40,152 nucleotides of DNA from Aquabacter sp040755535 (GCA_040755535.1 JBFMAV010000035.1:1-40152); one strand, 5' to 3'. Counted from the stretch's first letter, positions 15,381 through 23,471 are shown. Notes: generated by a model from the sequence alone, not told the origin. Numbers and translations: made by a program.

Positions 15381-16637
15381 TCACGCGAAACGCTGGCGCA
15401 GCGCGGCGAGCACCCCGCCGAGGCGCAGGCCGGCGAGACGCGGGCGCTGCGGCAGAGGCGCGCCGGCCAGACGCGCCGCCAGCGCGGCGAGGCGCAGCGC
15501 CCCGGGATGATGCGGCGCGCGCTCGCACAGGACGCGCCCGGTCTGTTCGCTCTCCCCGAAGGCGCGGGCATCATGGGCGATGACGGTGAAGTCCTCGACG
15601 CGGCAGCCGAGAATGCGCGCCACGTCCTCCGGTGTCAGTTCCGGGCGGCGCGGCAGGCCGCACTGGTTGAGGACCAGGAACGGCCGGCGCTCCCCACGCA
15701 GGACGGCGAGCCGCTTCACCAGCGCCTGGGCATTGGCCGCGCCGGCGAAATCGGGCGGGATCACCAGCACCACATCGCCCGCCCGGTCCAGCTCCAGTTC
15801 CAGCGCGCGGCTCCAGCCCTGGGGAGCGTCGCACACCACCATGTCGTGGGAGGCGCGCAGCAGGGCGAGGCTGCGCTCCAGGGCAAAGCGCCCGCCGGCG
15901 CGCGCCGCCCGCTCCAGGCCGCTTTCGGCGATCAGCAGATCGAGCATCGGCGCCTTGGCCACCAGCAGGCGCGCCATCACATCCTGGTCCAGGTCCTCCG
16001 GCGCATGGAGAAAATCCGCTGCCTCGGGCACCGGCACGGCGTCCATATGGGCGGCGACCGCGCCGAAGGGATGGCGCAGGTCCGCGAGCACGGTGCGCCG
16101 GCGCAGGTCGCGCGAGAGCACCACGGCGAGATTGGCGGCGACCGTGGTGGCGCCCGCCCCGCCTCGGCTGGCCAGCACGAACACCGAGCTTCCCTCCCGG
16201 CGCGCGGCGGCGAGGGTGGCGAGGTCGCGCACCAGGCAGTCGGCCAGTTCCTGCGCCGAAAGCGGGGCGAGCAGATAGTCGCGCGCGCCCTCGCGCACCA
16301 GCTTCTGGTAGAGCCGCACGTCATTGTCATGGCCCACCACGAACACCAAGGCGGTGCGCGGGCAGGCGGCGGCGAGGCGTTCGAGCTGCGCCATGGGATC
16401 GGCAGTGCCGGGGTCGAGCTCCACCAGCAGCGCATCCGGGGGCGTGTCGGCGGGCGCGAACGCGCCGCAGGCGGCGGCGATGCCGCCTTCTTCCACCTGC
16501 GCGGCGAGGCGGCGCAGGCGCGGGTCCAGGAGCGCCCCCCGCACGGCCTGATGCGTGGCGGGCGTCGCGCTGAAGGCGCGGAAGCTGAAGGGCGGCAGGG
16601 GCGCGCCCGGCTCCAGGCGGTGGGCGCGCGGCTCCAT
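15381..16637 (-). CDS. cpaE: TadZ/CpaE, pole-localising atypical ParA-like ATPase
   Basis: A 418-residue protein with an N-terminal receiver-like domain (about residues 15-145) and a C-terminal ParA/MinD-like domain. TadZ places the Tad machine at the cell pole. The Walker-like loop reads SRGGAGATT (157-165): the two lysines of the deviant Walker A are replaced by Arg158 and Ala163, as known for TadZ proteins that bind ATP but hydrolyse it poorly. The receiver-like part has no obvious phospho-acceptor surroundings. The ATG at 16637 shares one base with the cpaD stop (TGATG), so the two are coupled. Longer in-frame readings upstream are shadows of cpaD. Confidence 0.92.
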   Translation of the reverse strand: MEPRAHRLEPGAPLPPFSFRAFSATPATHQAVRGALLDPRLRRLAAQVEEGGIAAACGAFAPADTPPDALLVELDPGTADPMAQLERLAAACPRTALVFVVGHDNDVRLYQKLVREGARDYLLAPLSAQELADCLVRDLATLAAARREGSSVFVLASRGGAGATTVAANLAVVLSRDLRRRTVLADLRHPFGAVAAHMDAVPVPEAADFLHAPEDLDQDVMARLLVAKAPMLDLLIAESGLERAARAGGRFALERSLALLRASHDMVVCDAPQGWSRALELELDRAGDVVLVIPPDFAGAANAQALVKRLAVLRGERRPFLVLNQCGLPRRPELTPEDVARILGCRVEDFTVIAHDARAFGESEQTGRVLCERAPHHPGALRLAALAARLAGAPLPQRPRLAGLRLGGVLAALRQRFA

Positions 16638-17380
16638 CAATTGGCCCCCGTGCCGGAGGGGCTGACGGCGGGGACCGCATATGGGGTGGAGGGGTCCTGT
16701 CCCGCGCGCAACGCATTGATGTCGTTGACGCGCTTCACGGTGTCGGCCCGGCCTTCGACGCGCGGGCGCACCAGATCCACCGGGTCCGCCACCTGAAGGG
16801 CGAGGCTGCTCTGGGTGGCGCAGCCGAGATTCCAATAGGGCTCGTTGCGGAAGCTCTCGATGCCCGCGCCGGCGGCAAGGTCATAGGGCCAGTCGCCGCA
16901 GGCATGGGGCACGCCGGCGGTCAGCGCGGCGTGGGAAAGCAGAAGCGGGCTCTGCGGCCCCAGGGTCGTCGCGTCATATTCCACCCAGCGCACGGAGCGC
17001 GCGCTGACGCCGGCCGCCGCAAGATTGGCGCGCACGCCCCGCGCCGTGGTGGTGACGAGGGGGCTGGGCCGGCCGGCGATGGTCGGCACCGCCACCTGGA
17101 TGGCGCCCATCGTGTCGGCCCGGAACGCGGCACCGTAGGCGCGCACATCCGCCGCCTGTCGGGCATCGAGCCCGGTGGCCGACCGGGGAAACACGTCGAG
17201 GCGCACCGGCGCCTCGGAGAGCAGGATGGGGTGCCGCTCGCGCGTGTCATAGGGATAGGTCAGCCCATCCAGCGGCCGGTTCTCCGCGCAGGCGGAAAGG
17301 CCGAAGGCCGCGACCAGAAGGCCCGCGAGCGTGAGCGGCTGGCACGGGGGGAAAAAGGGAAGGACAGGGAGGCGCGTCAT
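16637..17380 (-). CDS. cpaD: CpaD, Tad pilus lipoprotein
   Basis: A 247-residue lipoprotein of the CpaD family, linked to the pilus secretin at the outer membrane. The signal peptide ends in a lipobox, GLSAC, with Cys31. The family core is visible from YPYDTRERHPILL (about residue 40) to the conserved CGDWPYDL and NLGCATQ segments in the C-terminal third. The ATG at 17380 is 9 bp after the cpaC stop and has ggag upstream. A longer reading would enter cpaC in another frame and was rejected. The stop is shared with the cpaE start. Confidence 0.92.
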   Translation of the reverse strand: MTRLPVLPFFPPCQPLTLAGLLVAAFGLSACAENRPLDGLTYPYDTRERHPILLSEAPVRLDVFPRSATGLDARQAADVRAYGAAFRADTMGAIQVAVPTIAGRPSPLVTTTARGVRANLAAAGVSARSVRWVEYDATTLGPQSPLLLSHAALTAGVPHACGDWPYDLAAGAGIESFRNEPYWNLGCATQSSLALQVADPVDLVRPRVEGRADTVKRVNDINALRAGQDPSTPYAVPAVSPSGTGAN

Positions 17381-17388
17381 CCTGGCGG

Positions 17389-18993
17389 TCACTCCACGAT
17401 GAAGCCCATGTGGCCGTAGAAGGCGGGGCCGGGCGCGCTGCCCGGAGGCGGCGCCTTGGCGGCGCTTTCCTGGCGCACGGCGGGGGCGTTGCGCCCGTTC
17501 ACACGATTGACCTGCCCGAGGAAATTGGCACGCGCATCGGGCGCATCCGCGAAACCATCGGTCGGGCGCGGCACGCGGCCGGCGGCGACCGGCCGGGCGA
17601 GATAGGGCGTCACCAGGATCATCAGTTCGGTTTCCTGGCGCATATAGTCCCGGCTGCGGAACAGGGTGCCGAGGATGGGGATCTCCATGGCGCCCGGAAT
17701 GCCGGTGATGGCCTGGCGGCCGTTTTCCTGGATCAGGCCGGCGGTCACGAGCGTGCCCCCGGAGGGCAGTTCGACCGTGGTGTCGGACTTGCGCAGGCGG
17801 AAGCCGGGAATGGTGAAGGTCTGGCTGCCCGCATAGGGCACGGTGAGCTTGGTGTTGGGATCCACCTCGGAAACCTCGGTGGCGACCCGCAGGCTGATGC
17901 GTCCCGCCGAGAGCACCACGGGCGTGAAGGTGAGCGAGACGCCGAATTTCTTGAACTCGATGGAGGGCTGGCAGACATTCGTGGTGGAGCAGGTGATGCC
18001 GGTGGGGATGGGCACCTCGCCGCCCGCCATGAAGGTGGCGGTCTCGCCGGAAATGGCGGTCAGATTGGGCTCGGCCAGCGTGCGGGCGACGCCCGCCTGC
18101 TCCATGGCCCGCAGCGTGGCGGTGCCGTTGGAATTGCCGACGCTGACGAAGGAATTGGTGAGGGCCTGTCCGGCGACGCCATAGGGATTGTCCATGAGCG
18201 CGGCGACCGCCACATCGCCGATCTTCCACGCCCCGTCCGCGTCAATGCCCAGTTGCTTCAGGACGTTGCGCTGGATCTCGGCGACGGTGACGCGCAGCAT
18301 CACCTGCTCCTTGCCGCGCGTGACAAGCGCGTTCACCACCTTGCCCGAGCCCTCGAGGAATCCACCGGCAATGTCGGCTGCGAGCGTCGCCTCCAGGGCG
18401 GAGGGCACCGTGCCGGAGAGCACCACATTGGTGCCGCTGTAGCGCACGGTGATGGCGGAGCCCGGCAACGCAGCGCGCAGCGCGTCTTCCAGGCCGCCCG
18501 TGTCGCGGGCGACGCGCACCTCGATGATGGCGGTCTGCTGGCCCTCGCCATTGCTGACGAGAATGGTGGTGACGCCCTCGCCGACCCCGGTCACGAAGAT
18601 GCGGCGCGCGGTCTGCACGACGGCATTGGCGACCTTGGGGTCCGCCACATAGGCGTCGCGCGCGGCGGACGGCAGGTCCACCACCACGGAGCGGCCGAAG
18701 GCGACATCATAGGTGCGGTGCAGCACCTTGGGCGGGGGCGCGGCGGGGCGCGAGCGGAAATTGTCGAACGCCCCGTCCGCCGCTCCCGTGAAGCCCTGGG
18801 TGGAGAGCATGGGCGTCTGGGCGATGGGCGTCTGGGAAAATTGCGCCTCGACCATTTTCTGGGCGTGCGCGGAGGAGCCGATGACTGGCGTGGCGGCGAG
18901 GAGGACAGCAACAAGGGCCGGAACGCACCGCGCGGGGCACGTCCGCTCCCCACTGCTGTTAAGCCGCTCCATGGTGCGCCCCCGCTTTTTCAT
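17389..18993 (-). CDS. cpaC: CpaC/RcpA, outer-membrane secretin of the Tad pilus
   Basis: A 534-residue secretin that forms the outer-membrane pore for the pilus. A signal peptide ends near residue 44 (SSAHA). The pilus N-terminal domain (about 90-160) begins YDVAFGRSVVVDLP, a BON-like region follows, and the secretin core shows AEPNLTAISGETATFMAGGEVPIP and the late segment LPSGGTLVTAGLIQ. The C-terminal end carries the typical LVTPYLARPV. The ATG at 18993 overlaps the cpaB stop in an ATGA. A second in-frame ATG at 18972 is possible. A free-standing relative of its N-terminal domain is encoded at 20826-21389. Confidence 0.95.
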   Translation of the reverse strand: MKKRGRTMERLNSSGERTCPARCVPALVAVLLAATPVIGSSAHAQKMVEAQFSQTPIAQTPMLSTQGFTGAADGAFDNFRSRPAAPPPKVLHRTYDVAFGRSVVVDLPSAARDAYVADPKVANAVVQTARRIFVTGVGEGVTTILVSNGEGQQTAIIEVRVARDTGGLEDALRAALPGSAITVRYSGTNVVLSGTVPSALEATLAADIAGGFLEGSGKVVNALVTRGKEQVMLRVTVAEIQRNVLKQLGIDADGAWKIGDVAVAALMDNPYGVAGQALTNSFVSVGNSNGTATLRAMEQAGVARTLAEPNLTAISGETATFMAGGEVPIPTGITCSTTNVCQPSIEFKKFGVSLTFTPVVLSAGRISLRVATEVSEVDPNTKLTVPYAGSQTFTIPGFRLRKSDTTVELPSGGTLVTAGLIQENGRQAITGIPGAMEIPILGTLFRSRDYMRQETELMILVTPYLARPVAAGRVPRPTDGFADAPDARANFLGQVNRVNGRNAPAVRQESAAKAPPPGSAPGPAFYGHMGFIVE

Positions 18994-19769
18994 CTTGTAT
19001 CCCGCGCCATGCCGTAGCCGAGGATGGTCACCGAGCGGCTCGCGGCGAAGGCCGCCGCCTGGCGTGCCGCATCCACCGGTTCGTCCAGGGGCCGCAAAGT
19101 GAGCCAGATATTGGTGTTGCCGAGGCGCATGGCCTCGATCAGTTCCTGCGCCTGCTCGGCCGTGACTTCGAGCGTCGCAGTCTCCCCGCCCAGCGTCTTC
19201 TGGCCGCCGCCGTCGCTCAATTGCTGGCCGATGGCGAGCACGCGCACGCCGGTCAGCAGCGTCTTGGCGTCCACCTCCACGCGCTGGAGCGCCCGGGCGG
19301 GCTCGGCCTTGGCGACAATCACGTCCACCCGGTCGTCCGGAAAGATGAAGCCGCCCACCGAGCGAGCGCCGTTGGGGTCGAGATTGATGGCGAGCGCCCG
19401 CATGCCGGGCGCGAGCGTGGAGGCGAGATAGCCGCCGCGCCCCTGGGCGAGGCGCGCGGCCAGGATGGGGTCACCCTTGGCCATGGGCTGGCGCACTGTG
19501 GCGCCCGCGAAGCGCTGCACGGCGTCCGGCGCCTCGGATTTGCGCAGCGCGCCTTGGGGCACCGCATCGCGCGCCACCTCTTGCCAGCGCATGTCAGCCG
19601 CCGCGACCCGCATGCCGACCGCAAGCGGACGCTCGGCCACCAATATGTCGTCCGTCTTAGGCCCTGTGGGCGCGGAAACAGGCGCGGTTGGCGTGCGGGA
19701 CATAAGGAGGAAGGCGCCAAGGCCGCACAGGATGGCGAAGATGAGGATCAATCCCCGGCGGACCCGCAT
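18990..19769 (-). CDS. cpaB: CpaB/RcpC, Tad pilus assembly protein
   Basis: A 259-residue protein with an N-terminal membrane anchor (RGLILIFAILCGLGAFLL, about residues 5-22) and a periplasmic SAF-type domain, ADERPL-like here as LVAERPLAVGMRV. CpaB/RcpC works with the secretin. The family core ALAINLDPNGARSVGGFIFP and DRVDVIVA is present. The ATG at 19769 has a very strong ribosome binding site (gaggaggcgag). A longer open frame extends into cpaA but has no support. The gene starts 13 bp after the cpaA stop. Confidence 0.93.
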   Translation of the reverse strand: MRVRRGLILIFAILCGLGAFLLMSRTPTAPVSAPTGPKTDDILVAERPLAVGMRVAAADMRWQEVARDAVPQGALRKSEAPDAVQRFAGATVRQPMAKGDPILAARLAQGRGGYLASTLAPGMRALAINLDPNGARSVGGFIFPDDRVDVIVAKAEPARALQRVEVDAKTLLTGVRVLAIGQQLSDGGGQKTLGGETATLEVTAEQAQELIEAMRLGNTNIWLTLRPLDEPVDAARQAAAFAASRSVTILGYGMARDTR

Positions 19770-19782
19770 CCCTCTCGCCTCC

Positions 19783-20283
19783 TCATGACGCCAAGGCGGC
19801 ATAGGCCGCCGCAAGGCAGAGCGGCACGCCGAAGGGGCCGCGCATCTTGCGGATGGCCCCCTCCCCCGACGCGACCTGCACGACCCAGCCGAACGGCGGC
19901 AGGACCGCGAGGGCAAGAGTGGGGCGCATTCGAATAGCGATGAGTGCCAGCGCGAACAGCATCGTGAGGACACAGGCGCCGAGCACAAAAGTCGTGAGGG
20001 CGGGACCGAGGCCGAGCCACAAGCCAATGGCCCCAATCAACTTGACGTCGCCGCCGCCCATCTGTCCCAGGAAAGCAAAAGCGAGCGCGCCCAAGAAGAG
20101 AAGCGCGCCGGCGCCGAGATGCGGCCAGACGTGCGCAAGGGGCAACCCGCCGGCCAAGGCGCAAACGAAAAACGAGCCCGCGAGCAGCGCATTCAGCCAA
20201 TTGGGAATGCGAAGCGTAGCGAAATCATGGATCGCGGCGCAGAGCAGAAAAAACAAGAACAGAGACGGATATGCCGCGAGCAC
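19783..20283 (-). CDS. cpaA: CpaA/TadV, prepilin peptidase
   Basis: A 166-residue polytopic aspartyl protease of the A24 family that removes the leader of the Flp pilin and of TadE-type pseudopilins. The two catalytic aspartates are in HDFATLRIPNWLN (about residue 20) and in the GxGD-type GGGDVKL (about residue 78). It lacks the N-methylation domain of PilD, as is usual for TadV. Translation appears to start at a GTG (20283) behind ggag. A hairpin lies 18-44 bp upstream of the start, between it and flp. It begins the block of downstream tad genes. Confidence 0.93.
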   Translation of the reverse strand: MLAAYPSLFLFFLLCAAIHDFATLRIPNWLNALLAGSFFVCALAGGLPLAHVWPHLGAGALLFLGALAFAFLGQMGGGDVKLIGAIGLWLGLGPALTTFVLGACVLTMLFALALIAIRMRPTLALAVLPPFGWVVQVASGEGAIRKMRGPFGVPLCLAAAYAALAS

Positions 20284-20300
20284 AGGAACTACTCCGATGT

Positions 20301-20327
20301 ATCCCAGGCGCCAGGAGCGCCCGGGAT
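20301..20327 (-). terminator. stem-loop between flp and cpaA
   Basis: A 10-pair stem with one mismatch (301-305 with 323-327, then 307-311 with 317-321) and a 5-nt loop sits in the 105-bp gap between the flp stop and the cpaA GTG. No U-tract follows, so it is better seen as an attenuator or 3'-end protector that allows much more pilin mRNA than message for the assembly genes. The role is inferred from position. Confidence 0.5.
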
Positions 20328-20388
20328 AACAGATTCCTGCAATGTGATCTTGAGCTTAAAGACGTGCTCAAACGATCAAAGGACGCGA

Positions 20389-20589
20389 TCAGCTGGTGGG
20401 AAGCGTAGAATCCACCTTGGTGGCAATAGCCGTCAGCAGCGCCTTGACGTTGGTCTGGACAGTGTCCAATCCCACCAGAACAGTGACAGCCAAAGCCGCA
20501 ACACCGCTCAAGATCACACCATATTCCACGGAAATCATACCCTCATCCGACTTCAGGATGGAGGTGAGCTTCTTCAGAGACGCCATCAT
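20389..20589 (-). CDS. Flp-family type IVb pilin
   Basis: A 66-residue major pilin. The prepilin cleavage site is G17 followed by MISVEYGVILSG, with Glu at +5 and Tyr at +6, the hallmark of Flp pilins cut by TadV/CpaA. The hydrophobic helix that packs the pilus core follows directly. The leader MMASLKKLTSILKSDEG is short and basic. Start is ATG 20589 (or the adjacent ATG 20586), behind ggagtaagg. It is separated from cpaA by a hairpin, and a perfect CtrA-type box lies 82 bp upstream. Product and role are firm. Confidence 0.95.
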   Translation of the reverse strand: MMASLKKLTSILKSDEGMISVEYGVILSGVAALAVTVLVGLDTVQTNVKALLTAIATKVDSTLPTS

Positions 20590-20670
20590 AGCCTTACTCC
20601 ACAATCCTATCGGCCGGTACGATGCGGCCGACACCAAGCTAACAGATTGTTAATCTCGTTCAAGATGGAT

Positions 20671-20685
20671 TTAATGAATTTTTAA
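20671..20685 (-). promoter_or_regulatory. CtrA-type box (TTAA-N7-TTAA) in the flp promoter region
   Basis: TTAA at 20671-20674 and TTAA at 20682-20685 are separated by exactly 7 bp, the full CtrA consensus of Alphaproteobacteria. The box is embedded in a 10-bp direct repeat TTAATGAATT with 11-bp period (20671-20680 and 20682-20691). It lies 82 bp before the pilin start in an AT-rich 236-bp intergenic region shared with the divergent gene at 20826. A lone half-site (gttaa, 20649-20653) is nearby. In Caulobacter pilA is under CtrA control, so cell-cycle timing of pili is a reasonable inference. Confidence 0.65.
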
Positions 20686-20825
20686 TGAATTCAATTTGAA
20701 GCATATCTTGAAGTGCTTGAATTTGCGGCTTACTCTGTTTTGTAACGCTGTAGATACACTTTGAAACATCTACGCAGGCGTGCAAAACGTCCCGGCTAAC
20801 AATGCCCGACGAGGTAAGCGTGTCT

Positions 20826-21389
20826 ATGTTACCTCCAAAGCCTCCATTTCGCGAGTCGTTTTTCGCACGTGCGAAGATTTTCCGGCTCACGATCCTTTGC
20901 CTCGTCTTAGGCTTATCCTCGGTTGCCGCAGCGCAGGAGGCACCCCCCGCCTTTTCTGGAGCCATTTCCATTGGCTTAGACCATGCGGGGGTATTTGCCG
21001 TCCCGCCGGGCACGCAACTCATTGTTGTAGGAAATCCGGCGATTGCGGACGTGGCCAAGCCCTCCAAGGCCGCAAATGTGGTTGTCCTCACCGGAAAATC
21101 CTTCGGCCAGACCAATGCCGTCCTGGTGGACGCGGAAGGCCGCGTTCTGGGCGCGGCCCTGGTGCGGGTCGCGGCGGCGGAGGCACCCCTGGTCACCGTT
21201 CAGCGCGGCCCCGACAGCCGCCAGACCTATGCCTGCACGCCCACCTGCGCGCCCACCGCGGGCCTCGGAGACACTTCCGAGGCGTTCCAGGCATTGGCGG
21301 GAGAGATGCAGACGCGCCAGGCCCTCTCCTCCCCCTGGACCGGGATCAATCCCGCCGTCCCGGCCCTTCCCGGCGCGGCGGGGCGATGA
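20826..21389 (+). CDS. secreted protein with a pilus/secretin N-terminal-like domain
   Basis: About 187 residues. A signal peptide ends near residue 36 (VAAAQ). Residues 40-110 resemble the N-terminal domain of CpaC: ISIGLDHAGVFAVPPGTQ and the following VGNPAIADVAKPS align in pattern with the CpaC segment YDVAFGRSVVVDLP. The C-terminal part has a CTPTC pair of cysteines. It is likely periplasmic and may touch the secretin, but this is inference. Start choice: a gagg at 20811-20814 favours ATG 20826 or GTG 20820 over ATG 20802, which lies before it. It overlaps the next TadE gene in an ATGA, so it belongs to a small divergent pilus operon. Confidence 0.8.
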   Translation: MLPPKPPFRESFFARAKIFRLTILCLVLGLSSVAAAQEAPPAFSGAISIGLDHAGVFAVPPGTQLIVVGNPAIADVAKPSKAANVVVLTGKSFGQTNAVLVDAEGRVLGAALVRVAAAEAPLVTVQRGPDSRQTYACTPTCAPTAGLGDTSEAFQALAGEMQTRQALSSPWTGINPAVPALPGAAGR

Positions 21390-21943
21390 TCTCCCGCGCC
21401 CTCGCGCGGCGTGCGGCACGACCGCGTCTCGGAGAGGACGGGCTCGCCGCCCTGGATTTCGCGCTCATCTTTCCCGCCATACTGGTGTTGGTGTTCGCGC
21501 TGGTGGATGTCACGGCCTCCGCCCTGGCCCAAGGCGCGCTTGATCACGCGGTGGGGCGAACCGCCGCCGCCATCGCGCGCGGCACGCTCGCCCCTTCGGC
21601 AGGTGCCACGACGCTGGGCAGCGAGGTCTGTGACCTTTCCGCTCTCCCGCTGCTGCCCAAGGATACGTGCTCGGGCGCTCTGCTTGTGGATGTGCGCGCG
21701 CTGAACGGCAGTGCCGCGCCCGCGCCGATCGTCGATGGCGCCCTCAATGCCGACGCCTTTGGGACGGCGAGCGGGAGCAGCGGGGACCTTCTGCTGGTGC
21801 GCGCGGCGCTGCGCGTGCCGACGTTTCTGCCCGCCGCCCTGCCCTTTCTTGCCAATCTCTCCGACGGCAGCCGCCTCGTCGTCTCCTCGGCGCTGACGCG
21901 GGTCGATCCCTATGCCGCCTATAATGCGGGAGGCGGATCGTGA
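21386..21943 (+). CDS. TadE-family pseudopilin
   Basis: A 185-residue protein with one N-terminal membrane helix and a periplasmic domain, typical of TadE/TadF pseudopilins. The processing-like motif is G19 followed by LAALDFALIFP: Asp24 replaces the usual Glu at +5, and Phe25 follows as in the family. Two cysteines in the middle (CDLSALPLLPKDTC) could form a disulfide. The ATG overlaps the previous stop in an ATGA (21386-21389), and its own stop overlaps the next GTG in a GTGA. It is a minor pilus component by family; the exact role is not known. Confidence 0.8.
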   Translation: MISRALARRAARPRLGEDGLAALDFALIFPAILVLVFALVDVTASALAQGALDHAVGRTAAAIARGTLAPSAGATTLGSEVCDLSALPLLPKDTCSGALLVDVRALNGSAAPAPIVDGALNADAFGTASGSSGDLLLVRAALRVPTFLPAALPFLANLSDGSRLVVSSALTRVDPYAAYNAGGGS

Positions 21944-22530
21944 GAGCGCGGCTGCGCGACGACGCCGGCTTGAGCAGCGTCGAGTTCGCGCTGATCCTGC
22001 CGGCTGCGCTCGCGCTCATCCTGCTGGTGGGGCATATGAGCGAGATCCTGATGGCGCAGGCGCGCGTGGAGCGGGCCGCGCGCAATCTCGCGGACGCCGC
22101 CGCCATGATGGAAAGCATCTCGGACGCGCAGATGGCCGACCTGCGCGCCGGCACGGCGGCAGTCATCGCGCCGACGCCTGGCGCGCTCTCCGTCACGCTG
22201 ACCAGCGTGGGGATCGCGGAGGGCACCGCGAAAGTACGCTGGAGCGATGGGGACGCGGCCCGTGGAGCGGGCGAAACGCTCGCGCTCGATTCGTCCACCC
22301 TCGCCGCTTATGGCGACATCGCGCCCGCCAATCTGCTGGTGGGCGAAACGCAGCTGACCTATGTCTCGCGCTTTGCTGCGGTCTGGAACGCGCTGCCCTT
22401 CGTCGCCGACACCCTCTCGCTGACCACACCCCTCACCGGCCGCGCCACCGCCCTGCCGGCGGTGGTCGCGGGCACGCCGCCGGCCATCGTCGCCACCACC
22501 CGCCTCACGGCGGGTGGGGCGGTCCAATAG
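21940..22530 (+). CDS. TadE/TadF-family pseudopilin
   Basis: A 196-residue protein. The short basic leader ends at Gly10, followed by LSSVEFALILP, with the classical Glu15 at +5 and Phe16 at +6, so processing by CpaA/TadV is expected. One membrane helix and a periplasmic domain follow, with the ARVERAARNLADAAAMM segment that is common in TadE/F proteins. The GTG start at 21940 overlaps the previous stop. Its stop is 8 bp from the convergent reductase gene. It forms the end of the short divergent pilus operon with the two preceding genes. Confidence 0.82.
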   Translation: MRARLRDDAGLSSVEFALILPAALALILLVGHMSEILMAQARVERAARNLADAAAMMESISDAQMADLRAGTAAVIAPTPGALSVTLTSVGIAEGTAKVRWSDGDAARGAGETLALDSSTLAAYGDIAPANLLVGETQLTYVSRFAAVWNALPFVADTLSLTTPLTGRATALPAVVAGTPPAIVATTRLTAGGAVQ

Positions 22531-22538
22531 GCCCGCGC

Positions 22539-23426
22539 TCAGGCGTCCGGGGCGACGGTGTGGTTGGCCATCAGTTCCAGCGCCTTCACGAGGCCGGAAT
22601 GATCGAGCCCGCCGCCGCCCTGCGCCGCGACCGCGCTGAACAATTGCTGGGCGAGCGCGGTGGAGGGCAGCGCGAGGCCGAGCTGGCGCGCGCCGTCGAG
22701 CGCGAGGTTCAGGTCCTTCTGGTGCAGCTCGATGCGGAAGCCGGGATTGAAGGTGCGCTTCACCATGCGCTCGCCATGCACTTCCAGGATGCGCGAATTG
22801 GCGAAGCCCCCCATCAGCGCCTGGCGCACCTTGGCCGGGTCCGCGCCCGCCTTGGAGGCGAACAAGAGCGCCTCGCCCACCGCCTCGATGGTCAAGGCGA
22901 CGATGATCTGGTTGGCGACCTTGGTGGTCTGCCCGTCACCATTGCCGCCCACCAGCGTGATGTTCTTGCCCATGGCCTCGAACAGCGGCTTCACGGTCTC
23001 GAACGCCGCCTCCGGCCCGCCCACCATGATGGTCAGCGTGCCGGCCTTCGCGCCCACTTCGCCGCCCGAGACCGGGGCATCGAGATAATCGCAGCCGAGC
23101 GCGTTGATCTTCTGCGCGAAGCCCTTGGTGGCGACCGGCGAGATGGAGCTCATGTCCACCACGATCTTGCCGGCGGACAACCCGTCCGCGACGCCCTTTT
23201 CGCCGAACAGCACCGCTTCCACATGGGGCGTGTCCGGCACCATGAGGACGATGACGTCGGCATTCCGCGCCACCTCGGCCGCGTCCGCACAGGCGATGGC
23301 GCCCTGGTCCGTGAGCGCCTGCGGCACCCCGGAGCGGGACTGGCCATAGAGTGTATGTCCGGCGGCGATGAGATGCCCCGCCATCGGCGCGCCCATGATG
23401 CCGAGCCCGATGAAACCCACCTTCAT
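22539..23426 (-). CDS. NAD(P)-dependent 3-hydroxyacid dehydrogenase, tartronate-semialdehyde reductase type
   Basis: A 295-residue member of the beta-hydroxyacid dehydrogenase family. The N-terminal nucleotide motif is GLGIMGAPMAGHL (residues 7-19), the substrate motif DAPVSGGEVGAKAGTL spans 116-131, and the catalytic Lys169 is in GQTTKVANQ. It most resembles 2-hydroxy-3-oxopropionate (tartronate semialdehyde) reductase, which makes D-glycerate. Adjacent placement after an HpaI/GarL-type aldolase, whose product would be tartronate semialdehyde, supports this. 3-hydroxyisobutyrate dehydrogenase is a close relative and the main alternative. It has a good ribosome binding site (aaagggg) and is the last gene of the tct unit. 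Confidence 0.85.
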   Translation of the reverse strand: MKVGFIGLGIMGAPMAGHLIAAGHTLYGQSRSGVPQALTDQGAIACADAAEVARNADVIVLMVPDTPHVEAVLFGEKGVADGLSAGKIVVDMSSISPVATKGFAQKINALGCDYLDAPVSGGEVGAKAGTLTIMVGGPEAAFETVKPLFEAMGKNITLVGGNGDGQTTKVANQIIVALTIEAVGEALLFASKAGADPAKVRQALMGGFANSRILEVHGERMVKRTFNPGFRIELHQKDLNLALDGARQLGLALPSTALAQQLFSAVAAQGGGGLDHSGLVKALELMANHTVAPDA

Positions 23427-23471
23427 GCGTTGTCCCCTTTGTCATGCTCGCCCGATGATCGGGCCGTGATG

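Noticed and set aside
16637..18229. A long minus-strand frame upstream of cpaD
   Set aside because: Only the last 247 codons resemble CpaD. The rest is the shadow of cpaC in another frame.
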